Positions 57,785 to 64,000 of a DNA stretch of 64,000 nt are shown piece after piece (positions within the stretch are counted from its first letter, which is position 1; the number at the start of each line of letters is the position of its first letter). This stretch comes from Methanobacteriota archaeon (GTDB lineage: Archaea > Halobacteriota > Methanosarcinia > Methanosarcinales > Methanosarcinaceae), in NCBI GenBank assembly GCA_016841265.1, contig JAENZL010000002.1, positions 71,009-135,008 of the forward strand, read 5' to 3'. The notes beneath the pieces are model-generated. The model made no database searches, was not told the origin of the DNA, and worked only from the letters and a program-made list of their open reading frames with translations. A program made the translations under genes and the position numbers.

Positions 57785-58999
57785 ATGAAAACCTGTTTCC
57801 CGCAGCGAAAAATGTACCGGAATTCTTTTGAAGACATAAATCCGGAACTCTATGTCCTGTCCCTTTCCAGGTTCTGCGAGGATCTGGGCTCCGGGATGCT
57901 CGTAGCCCTTATCCCGCTATATATCGCTGACCTTGGGTCATCGTTTTTTACAGGGCTGCCTCTTGTTGCAAAAGCCGGGCTTGTGACAGCGGTTTTCGGG
58001 CTTTTCAGTGCGATTACCCAGCCCCTGATCGGGCGTTTTTCCGATAAAATTGATCGCAGGAGACCGTTTATACTCTTCGGGCTGATCGGGTATACGTTTT
58101 TTTCCCTCCTCTATTCCTTTGTGACCGGCTATGAGCAGCTGCTCTTCATCCGCCTGCTCCAGGGCATAACCGTAGGGGCAACCATCCCCGCAGTCATTGC
58201 AATGGTCACCCACATATCTTCTCCCGAGAACCGGGGAAGAGCTGTCGGGATCTATACCACCATCCGGGGAGTAGGGTTCGGACTCGGGCCAATCGTAGGG
58301 GGGGCAATTGCCAGTTATTACGGTTTTGAAGCGGGTTTTCATTTCTGCGCTTTCCTGGGCATTGTGAGCTTAGTGCTGGTAAATCTTTTTGTGAAAGAGA
58401 CCCGGGGTCCCGTGGAGCCGGTTCCCGAAGAAAGCAGCGGAAACGGGCTGGTCTCCATCTATTCCCTTGCAGGTGCAATGCTCATGATGATGGTCGGGAT
58501 CATGATGATAGTCGCCCTCCTCCCCGAATATGAGGTCCGGCTGGAAGCTTCCGAGCTTTCCCTCGGGGTTGCCGTTTCAGCCTACATCTTTGCAAGGCTC
58601 CTTTTCCAGACCCCGCTCGGGAGTCTCTCCGACAGGATCGGCCGGAAGAAACTGATCGTAAGCGGGCTTTTCCTGAGCATTCCCCTGGTTGTGGTCATGG
58701 GTTATGTCACGAGCGTAAACCAGCTCATTCTTGCCCGGGCTCTCCAGGGCGTCCTCGTAGCTTCCATTGACACCCCGGCTATGGCTCTCGCAGCCGACCT
58801 CTCCAACGGTTCCTTCACCAGTTCGAAACTCAGCATCATCACCACAGCCCAGGCCGCAGGGATGGCTATCGGCCCAATATTCGGGGGTTTCCTTGCCGGG
58901 TATGTGACTTTCGTCACCCCGTTTTACGCCTGTGCCTTCCTCATGCTCCTGGCGGGTTTCGTGGTGATGAAAAAAGTCGAAGAGCCCGGAAGGAGCTGA
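57785..58999 (+). CDS. Major facilitator superfamily transporter
   Basis: A 404-residue transporter with about twelve transmembrane helices. The cytoplasmic motif A occurs after helix 2 as GRFSDKIDRRRPF and is echoed in the second half as GSLSDRIGRKK, as expected from the internal duplication. LLQGITVGATIPAVIAMVTHISSPENRGRAVGIYT (in parts) is typical of drug-efflux or sugar-type MFS proteins. The substrate cannot be told. MKTCFPQRKMYRNSF has two possible starts (57785, 57812). It is monocistronic. Confidence 0.88.
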   Translation: MKTCFPQRKMYRNSFEDINPELYVLSLSRFCEDLGSGMLVALIPLYIADLGSSFFTGLPLVAKAGLVTAVFGLFSAITQPLIGRFSDKIDRRRPFILFGLIGYTFFSLLYSFVTGYEQLLFIRLLQGITVGATIPAVIAMVTHISSPENRGRAVGIYTTIRGVGFGLGPIVGGAIASYYGFEAGFHFCAFLGIVSLVLVNLFVKETRGPVEPVPEESSGNGLVSIYSLAGAMLMMMVGIMMIVALLPEYEVRLEASELSLGVAVSAYIFARLLFQTPLGSLSDRIGRKKLIVSGLFLSIPLVVVMGYVTSVNQLILARALQGVLVASIDTPAMALAADLSNGSFTSSKLSIITTAQAAGMAIGPIFGGFLAGYVTFVTPFYACAFLMLLAGFVVMKKVEEPGRS

Positions 59000-59645
59000 A
59001 ATTTTTCATCTTTTTTATCTGGTGTTGGACAGGGGCAGCTTTACAGGATAGTTTTCGGGTAGTTGAGCAGCCGGGATGGATGGGGGTGATGGATAGAAGT
59101 GATGGTAAATTGTAATGAGAAACAGTGATTGAAAATAGTGGACACTCAAAAAAATAAAAAATAGATAAAAAAAGTGGAGGAAATTGGTTGGAGGAAATTG
59201 GTTGGAGGAAATTGGTTGGAGGAAAATTCGTTTTTTAGCAGAGGAGTTTTTCGATGGCGTTATCTTTTCTTGATGATTTGAGGTTTGAGTTGCTTTTAGT
59301 TGTGGATTGAATTCAGTGGTAGATTGCTTTTAGTTGTGGGTTGAATTCAGTGGATCTGACACGTTTTTGATCGTTTTTAGTGGTGTGCCGTTTTTTTAGT
59401 GGGTTGAATTCAGTTGATAGGACTCGAAGTTAGTGCCGGATTCGAGTATGAAGGGTTAATTGTCGGGAAGGTTGGCTCGCAGGTTTGATAACCTGCAAGT
59501 CCTTTCGGCAGATGTGGTTTCAGTGGTTTTGGTGGTTTTATCGGTACTGTTTTTTCCGGTCTTGCTGGGGTTATTGTTCTCATCTTTTTGTGGTAGTTGA
59601 GGCAGCAATTCTCTTAGCAGTACCTCTGGTTATGGTAGTCGCTTC
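59000..59645. other. Spacer with 14-bp and longer repeats
   Basis: No gene is called in 650 bases. Three to four copies of ggaggaaattggtt occur at 59176-59225, and GGTTGAATTCAGT-type units recur at about 59306, 59338 and 59402. TGGTTTTGGTGG repeats follow near 59515-59540. The segment is G/T-rich on the + strand. Confidence 0.6.
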
Positions 59646-60104
59646 TCACTCGATCCGGATTTTCTTTCCGGATTCTTTTTTAAGCTTCGGAAGGGTGACG
59701 GTTAAGACCCCGTTGTGGAGTTTGGCGCTTGCTCCTTCTTCACTTACGCCTTCCGGGAGGAGGATTTCGCGGTGGTAGCGGGTGTAGGTGCGCTCTTTTC
59801 GAATGTAGCCTTCCTTTTCGCTATTCTCTTCTTTTCCGTGGCCTGCGCTGATCACCAGGGCATTGTCTTTCAGGCTCAGTTCGATGCCTTCTTTCTCAAT
59901 ACCGGGCATGTCAGTCGTGACGACCACTCTGTCATCCTCCTCCATCACATCTGTTAGGGGGGATAAGACATCTCCGCTTACCCTGCTTTCAAGAGCCGGG
60001 AAAGTCCTGAACATCTGGTCCATATATTCCTGCATTTTTCTGATCTCATCAAACGGGTCCCAGGTGTATACGTCATGTGGTGTTCTTTTGATTGGCAGTT
60101 TCAT
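59646..60104 (-). CDS. hsp20: Small heat-shock protein Hsp20
   Basis: A 152-residue alpha-crystallin-type chaperone. The N-terminal arm (DPFDEIRKMQEYMDQMFRTF) is followed by the core VVVTTDMPGIEKEGIELSLKDNALVISAGHG and the signature LHNGVLTVTLPK, ending with the IRIE tail that supplies the IxI oligomer contact. GNAT-type or DnaK genes are not adjacent. A 16-bp tandem repeat lies in its upstream region and may overlap the promoter. Confidence 0.93.
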   Translation of the reverse strand: MKLPIKRTPHDVYTWDPFDEIRKMQEYMDQMFRTFPALESRVSGDVLSPLTDVMEEDDRVVVTTDMPGIEKEGIELSLKDNALVISAGHGKEENSEKEGYIRKERTYTRYHREILLPEGVSEEGASAKLHNGVLTVTLPKLKKESGKKIRIE

Positions 60105-60120
60105 TTACGATGTCCTCTGT

Positions 60121-60200
60121 ATTTGATTTCTGAATAATTTGATTTCTGAATAATTTGATTTCTGAATAATTTGATTTCTGAATAATTTGATTTCTGGATT
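60121..60200. repeat. 16-bp tandem repeat upstream of hsp20
   Basis: Five copies of tttgatttctgaataa, the last one changed at its end. They begin 17 bases before the hsp20 start codon, so they sit in the leader or promoter of that gene. Confidence 0.9.
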
Positions 60201-60730
60201 TTCTTTTAATCGCAGTTTTTTGTTGATTTTGGGTGAATGTAAGGTGATTTTTGATGCCGTTTTTCTCCCTGCCACAGGAGGCTGCCTGTGAAAACGGATA
60301 TCTTCAGCCGAGGGATGGAGATTCGTTTCGAAATTAATGTCATTTTTCCGTTTTCGCAGGCACGATGGCATGGGAGTTTGGAACTTTTTATCCGCGTCCT
60401 TGCGGAAGTGGACTTTTTTTGAAGACGGTAATCCCGCCTTCGATCTGCGTCTTGTAGGTCGCTCTAATAAGTTAACTGATGGGTACTATCATACAGTTAC
60501 TGTCTGGACGTTACTGTATAACAGTTATTGTCCTCCAGTTACTAACCAACAGATAGTATTCATACTATTTATATTTTTTGTTCAAAACTGTTTAATTATT
60601 AAGGCTAAGTTTTTGAAATAGGTGCAGGACCAGATTTTTTGGTAATCAGGTGCAAGGTTTCTTTTTTCCCTGCTGAAAATTCGATCAAACCCTGTACACT
60701 TAGGGTCACTGTAAGGAGCAAAAAATAGGG
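60201..60730. other. Spacer between hsp20 and the acetyltransferase gene
   Basis: No gene is called in 530 bases. CCACAGGAGGCTGCCTGTG at 60281-60299 can form a short hairpin (CACAGG/CCTGTG). ACAGTTACTGTC-type units recur at 60493-60540. A leftward promoter for hsp20 should be near 60205-60260. Confidence 0.5.
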
Positions 60731-61213
60731 TCAATACCCCGTAAGTTCTTCGGTCCTGGAAAGGAGCTGTGATTCCCCTGAATATCTCTTCTCTTCCAGT
60801 TCCATCAAAAGCTGTTTGAACCCGGTGTATTCGTCCGTTTCTTCGGAAACGGGCACAAACCCGCATTTTTCGTAAAAATGAAGGGCATTTCCGTTCTCCA
60901 GGTATACTTTAAGGGAAAGGTTTCCTTTCAGGGCTTTAGCATGTTTGATAAGTGCTGTTCCTATCCCTTTTCCCTGCATCCCGGGTTTGACAAAGAGGGC
61001 GCATATTCTTCCGCTGACCAGGGAAATGAAACCCTGAACTTCCTCATCTTCCTCAAAAACCCAGTTTTCTACAGCGGGAAGGTAGGTGTTTTTCATTGCA
61101 CCTTTCTGTTCAGCCCAGAACTTCGCGGGCATAAAGGCATGCGAAATTACGGATGCTTCATACCATATCCTTATAAGGGCTTCAAGGTCGCTCTCTCTGC
61201 AAGTTCTGATCAA
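60731..61213 (-). CDS. GNAT-family N-acetyltransferase
   Basis: A 160-residue acetyltransferase. The acetyl-CoA loop is seen in ICALFVKPGMQGKGIGTALIKHAKAL (QGKGIG as the R/QxxGxG/A motif) near residue 75, and NALHFYEKCGFVPVSEE is the usual fourth-strand motif. The substrate is unknown; the N-terminal LIRIWYEASVISHAFMP resembles small putative acetyltransferases of the YjaB type. The start is TTG at 61213, because no ATG lies near the expected N-terminus. A 15-bp repeat lies just upstream. Confidence 0.85.
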   Translation of the reverse strand: MIRTCRESDLEALIRIWYEASVISHAFMPAKFWAEQKGAMKNTYLPAVENWVFEEDEEVQGFISLVSGRICALFVKPGMQGKGIGTALIKHAKALKGNLSLKVYLENGNALHFYEKCGFVPVSEETDEYTGFKQLLMELEEKRYSGESQLLSRTEELTGY

Positions 61214-61232
61214 TCTAGCTAGTCCCCGTTTT

Positions 61233-61315
61233 TTATCAACATAACTTTTATCAACATAACTTTTATCAACATAACTTTTATCAACATAACTTTTATCAAC
61301 ATAACTTTTATCAAT
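61233..61315. repeat. 15-bp tandem repeat upstream of the GNAT gene
   Basis: Five to six copies of cttttatcaacataa without spacers. The remaining bases to 61522 (about 200) are AT-rich and hold no gene that I recognise. Confidence 0.88.
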
Positions 61316-61522
61316 ACATGTTTTAAATATTATCCCTCTAATTCTATGTTGTTGGGTTGTTAGAAAAGGATATCTGCTGTCAGGAAGCTACTTTTTGGGA
61401 TGGATTAGTCTGAGACAAAAAAGCCGTTTAAGTGCCCTGGAATGCTTCAATTTTCAAAAAAGGTTTAATGGAAAAAGATCCGATCAAAAAGAAAAATGTC
61501 GGAAAACTTTTTATCTTTTGTT

Positions 61523-61723
61523 TTAGGACTCAATCTTCTGGATCAAGTCATTGGCATAGCCCTCGGACAACTTCATGCAGTTTTCGGATAACTCCTTGCG
61601 GGAATCGATAGGTAGTACTTTTACCAGTTCTCCAAACCGGGATACGTACACTTCGGGTCCGTGAGAAGTTTTCACTTTCATGAACGTATATCCATTCGAA
61701 AAGGTCATTTTCTTAACCTCCAC
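61523..61723 (-). CDS. Small protein of unknown function (66 residues)
   Basis: The protein starts MEVKKMTFSNGYTFMKVKTS and continues HGPEVYVSRFGELVKVLPID to SRKELSENCMKLSEGYANDL. It looks like a small beta domain followed by a helix. No family is recognised. GGAGG lies just before the ATG (the CCTCC at about 61726-61730 on the + strand), which supports real translation in spite of the short length. Confidence 0.6.
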   Translation of the reverse strand: MEVKKMTFSNGYTFMKVKTSHGPEVYVSRFGELVKVLPIDSRKELSENCMKLSEGYANDLIQKIES

Positions 61724-62049
61724 TATCTAATATGTCCGGCATACCATATAAACATTTTTTAAATTATTAATCATGATATACAATGCCTTCCGAACTTGAA
61801 TGTTTAATTTTATTTGTAACCATTGAGGGATAATTTAAATGGACCCGTTAATGAATATTTTAAGCAATATTCAGATAAATGTAAGTTATTATTATGACTA
61901 AGTTCACAGAGTTAATGAGTCAACTTATCTTCCGGAAGCTGACATAGGGATGACTGAGATCTGCCGCAGATCAGTTAAAAGTGCGGCTGAAACGGGGCAA
62001 GAATGAGAATATGTCTGAGGCAAGTTTAATGAAAAAAAGTTCCGGGGTG
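61724..62049. other. Spacer without a recognised gene
   Basis: AT-rich bases of about 320. TTTTTTAAATTATTAA near 61755-61770 could be the promoter of the small gene to the left. CTGAGATCTGCCGCAGATCAG at 61953-61973 forms an inverted repeat (CTGATCTGCGG-like arms) that may be a terminator or protein-binding site. Confidence 0.45.
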
Positions 62050-62490
62050 TTACCGGAATTTGTTAAGGGTTTCAAGAAGTGCTTCTTCATTCCTGGCCAG
62101 GGCGTCTACAGACAGTTCAATCATCAGGTTTACTATACCGTCAGAAAGTTCTCTGAAATCGGTCCGGAGCCCAATGATTGGTTTGCCTTTCGCGTAAGCG
62201 TAGCCGATTTCCCATGCCGTGCCCGAGTCCACGTCCACACCGTCAAGGACTGCGACTACAAGGTCCGAACCGTCCACTCCTTCCACGCAGCGCTGGAAAA
62301 TATATTTCTGGTTCTGGTTTTCATGCTCTTTTTTTGCGTCTTCGGCATCTTCCTGGGGCAAAAAGACTGTAAAGCCATTCTCAAGGAGCATATCCCTTAA
62401 TTTCCGGTTGAATTCAAGTTCCGCATGGGTGAAAAGGGGGCCTGCAAGGTAAATTGTCTTTTTTTCGTTCAATTTTTTTTCCTCCGCCAC
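62050..62490 (-). CDS. Nucleoside 2-deoxyribosyltransferase-like protein
   Basis: A 146-residue enzyme of nucleotide salvage or clean-up. IYLAGPLFTHAELEFNRKLRDML is the N-terminal motif, and VVAVLDGVDVDSGTAWEIGYAYAKGKPIIGLRTD carries the catalytic Glu of the DxGTAxE motif. QEDAEDAKKEHENQ is the substrate loop. Members exchange or hydrolyse the base of deoxynucleosides or their monophosphates; which is used here is not clear. A stretch of 180 bases separates it from argC, which is transcribed the other way. Confidence 0.88.
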   Translation of the reverse strand: MAEEKKLNEKKTIYLAGPLFTHAELEFNRKLRDMLLENGFTVFLPQEDAEDAKKEHENQNQKYIFQRCVEGVDGSDLVVAVLDGVDVDSGTAWEIGYAYAKGKPIIGLRTDFRELSDGIVNLMIELSVDALARNEEALLETLNKFR

Positions 62491-62673
62491 TTTTTAAGGT
62501 ATTTTTTTCACGGGATTTCCTGAAAAAGAAAGGGAACGGTTCGTGAAATAGTTTGCTGATTTTAAGTTCCTGGACAGTTTATTGTCCCAAAAGGGTTTTT
62601 GGTCCTCTCAGCAGTCTTTCCCAATAACAAGTTTAATCATATGGTGCACACATTACAAAGGTGAGTGAAGACC

Positions 62674-63684
62674 ATGATCAAGGCAGGAATTATAGGAGCT
62701 TCCGGATATACGGGAGGAGAACTCTTACGCTTACTGGTTAATCACCCTGACGTTAAACCGGAGCTTGCCACTTCCCGGAGTCTTGCAGGAAAACCCGTAG
62801 CAGGTACCCACAGGCACCTTGAAGGCTTTCTGGATCTCAGGTATGAAAACCCGGACCCCGAAGAGATAAGGGAACGCTGTGATGTAGTATTTGTGGCGGT
62901 GCCCCATGGGACTGCGATGAACTACGTCCCCGAATTGCTCCAGGACAGCACGAAAGTAATAGACCTGAGCGCTGATTACAGGCTTGAAACTTCGGTATTC
63001 GAGAAAATTTACGGCCTTACTCATGCCGACCCGAGAGCTGCTGTCTACGGGCTTGTGGAACTTCACCCTGAGGCTGCAAAAGAAGAACTGGTTGCAAATC
63101 CGGGTTGTTTTCCTACGGGTGCGATCCTCTCTGCAGCCCCCCTTGCGGCGGCAGGGCTTATAGATATGGCGATTTTCGACTCCAAAACCGGGGTTTCAGG
63201 AGCAGGCATAAGTCCTTCGGGGACTTCTCATTATCCCAACATTGCGGAAAACATAATCCCTTACAAGCTTACCGCACACAGGCACAGGGCAGAAATTTTC
63301 CAGGAACTTAACCGGCTCGACGGAAAGCTCAGGAACATCAGTTTCACCCCCCACGTGATCCCCACTATCAGGGGTATCCTCACGACCGCGCATATATTTA
63401 CTAAAGAGCCCCTTTCAACCGGGGATGTACAGGCGCTTTATGAGGAGTTTTACAGGGACAAACCCTTTGTGCGGCTCCCGGGAGTCCCGTCCCTCACTGC
63501 AGTCCGGGGTTCGAACTTCTGTGATATTGGCTTTGAGGCGGATGCGGAAAACAACCGCGTGGTAGTACTCTCGGCAATTGACAACCTGGTAAAAGGGGCA
63601 TCAGGACAGGCAATCCAGAACATGAACCTGATGTTCGGGCTTGAAGAGACCCGCGGGCTCTGGATACCCGGGACTGCACCGTAA
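62674..63684 (+). CDS. argC: N-acetyl-gamma-glutamyl-phosphate reductase
   Basis: ArgC reduces N-acetylglutamyl phosphate with NADPH in arginine synthesis. The 336-residue protein begins MIKAGIIGASGYTGGELLRLL with the NADP loop GASGYTG. The catalytic cysteine is in ANPGCFPTGAIL near residue 145, and SGVSGAGISPSG-type residues (TGVSGAGISPSG) and HRHRAEIFQEL follow. The ATG at 62674 is preferred because GGTGAG lies at 62660-62665; a GTG at 62665 in frame overlaps that site. No other arg gene lies before the window ends. Confidence 0.95.
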   Translation: MIKAGIIGASGYTGGELLRLLVNHPDVKPELATSRSLAGKPVAGTHRHLEGFLDLRYENPDPEEIRERCDVVFVAVPHGTAMNYVPELLQDSTKVIDLSADYRLETSVFEKIYGLTHADPRAAVYGLVELHPEAAKEELVANPGCFPTGAILSAAPLAAAGLIDMAIFDSKTGVSGAGISPSGTSHYPNIAENIIPYKLTAHRHRAEIFQELNRLDGKLRNISFTPHVIPTIRGILTTAHIFTKEPLSTGDVQALYEEFYRDKPFVRLPGVPSLTAVRGSNFCDIGFEADAENNRVVVLSAIDNLVKGASGQAIQNMNLMFGLEETRGLWIPGTAP

Positions 63685-64000
63685 ATCATAAACAGTGTTG
63701 CTCAGGCAGCTTCCTTTCCGTGCTAACGTTATTGTATTGAATTTCTGAACTGACAGTTATGTACTGTGCTGACAATTATCTACTTTGCTGGTAGTTATCT
63801 GCCTTGCTGACAGTTATCTGCCTTGCTGGTAGTTATTATATTGTGCTGAAAGTTCTGTGTTGAAAGTTCTGTGCTGTGTTGGTAGCTATGATAGCTATTA
63901 CTGTGCTGAAAGTTCTGAATTAAAAGGTCTGCAGACCGCATGGTAGGCGAGAACATATAACTGGTGACGTATAAAAATAAAGAATGGAATCCATTTCAGG
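63685..64000. other. Spacer after argC with GCTG-AGTT repeats
   Basis: No gene is called. Units such as gctgacagttatctgcctt and gctgaaagttctgtgtt recur between about 63747 and 63920 with variable spacing. The region may hold the promoter of the next gene outside the window. Confidence 0.6.

Overview
The window reads as chromosomal DNA of a methanogenic archaeon of the genus Methanosarcina. The case rests on gene content: membrane-bound methanophenazine-linked Vht/Vhx [NiFe] hydrogenases, the archaeal S13-S4-S11-rpoD operon with a ferredoxin-like RpoD, a phosphotransacetylase/acetate kinase pair, a methylcobamide:CoM methyltransferase paralogue, an S-layer (DUF1608-type) protein and archaeal KEOPS subunit Cgi121. 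Genes are fairly GC-rich, while the spacers are long, T-rich and packed with short tandem repeats. TATA-like boxes and GGAGG/GTGATC Shine-Dalgarno sites are visible. The species cannot be named from the sequence; the vht-vhx arrangement resembles what is known from the M. barkeri side of the genus.

Layout. 0-7.9 kb: ribosomal/RNA polymerase operon, a duplicated tRNA-Leu(GAG), queD, a membrane protein, a DUF2252 gene of high GC, a gamma-carbonic-anhydrase-like gene and a small unknown gene. 8-25 kb: a hydrogenase island. hypCDABE (leftward) stands back to back with three rightward structural clusters: a GA pair without cytochrome b, a complete vhtGACD, and vhxGAC. 25.3-30.3 kb: a small membrane ORF, cgi121, an amidotransferase, glpX, a tRNA t6A methylthiotransferase and a cupin. 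30.3-39.8 kb: accessory DNA with CAAG-loop hairpin repeats, a broken vWA gene, an MtaA/MtbA-like enzyme, a 1204-residue NACHT/HEAT protein, a ClC-CBS channel and an Isf-like flavoprotein. 40-43.4 kb: pta, ack and a lone AcdB-type ATP-grasp subunit. 43.4-50 kb: tandem repeats, a three-gene overlapping operon (membrane winged-helix regulator, anchored beta protein, HEAT-repeat lipoprotein), an S-layer protein, an ArsR-like regulator and a broken cation exchanger next to a MITE-like element. 50-54 kb: two unusual ferredoxins, an Hsp20-like protein, a family-4 uracil-DNA glycosylase, pgk and an AMMECR1 gene. 54.2-57.8 kb: AT-rich accessory DNA with small ORFs and an N-terminally truncated cas1. 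57.8-64 kb: an MFS transporter, Hsp20, a GNAT acetyltransferase, a deoxyribosyltransferase and argC.

How it works together. HypC/D/A/B/E would mature the NiFe centres of the large subunits and VhtD would trim their C-termini. VhtGAC and VhxGAC would pass electrons from H2 to methanophenazine through cytochrome b. The first GA pair keeps its catalytic ligands but has lost both the hydrophobic C-terminal segment of the small subunit and a C gene, and its large subunit shares a 347-bp identical tract with vhtA, which points to gene conversion. Pta/Ack handle acetate activation. The most intriguing observations are the cytochrome-less hydrogenase, the wHTH/beta/HEAT-lipoprotein operon, the NACHT-HEAT protein beside a chloride channel, the CAAG-loop hairpin family with changing stems, the truncated Cas1 with in-frame amber codons, and the two ferredoxins lacking the same cluster cysteine.
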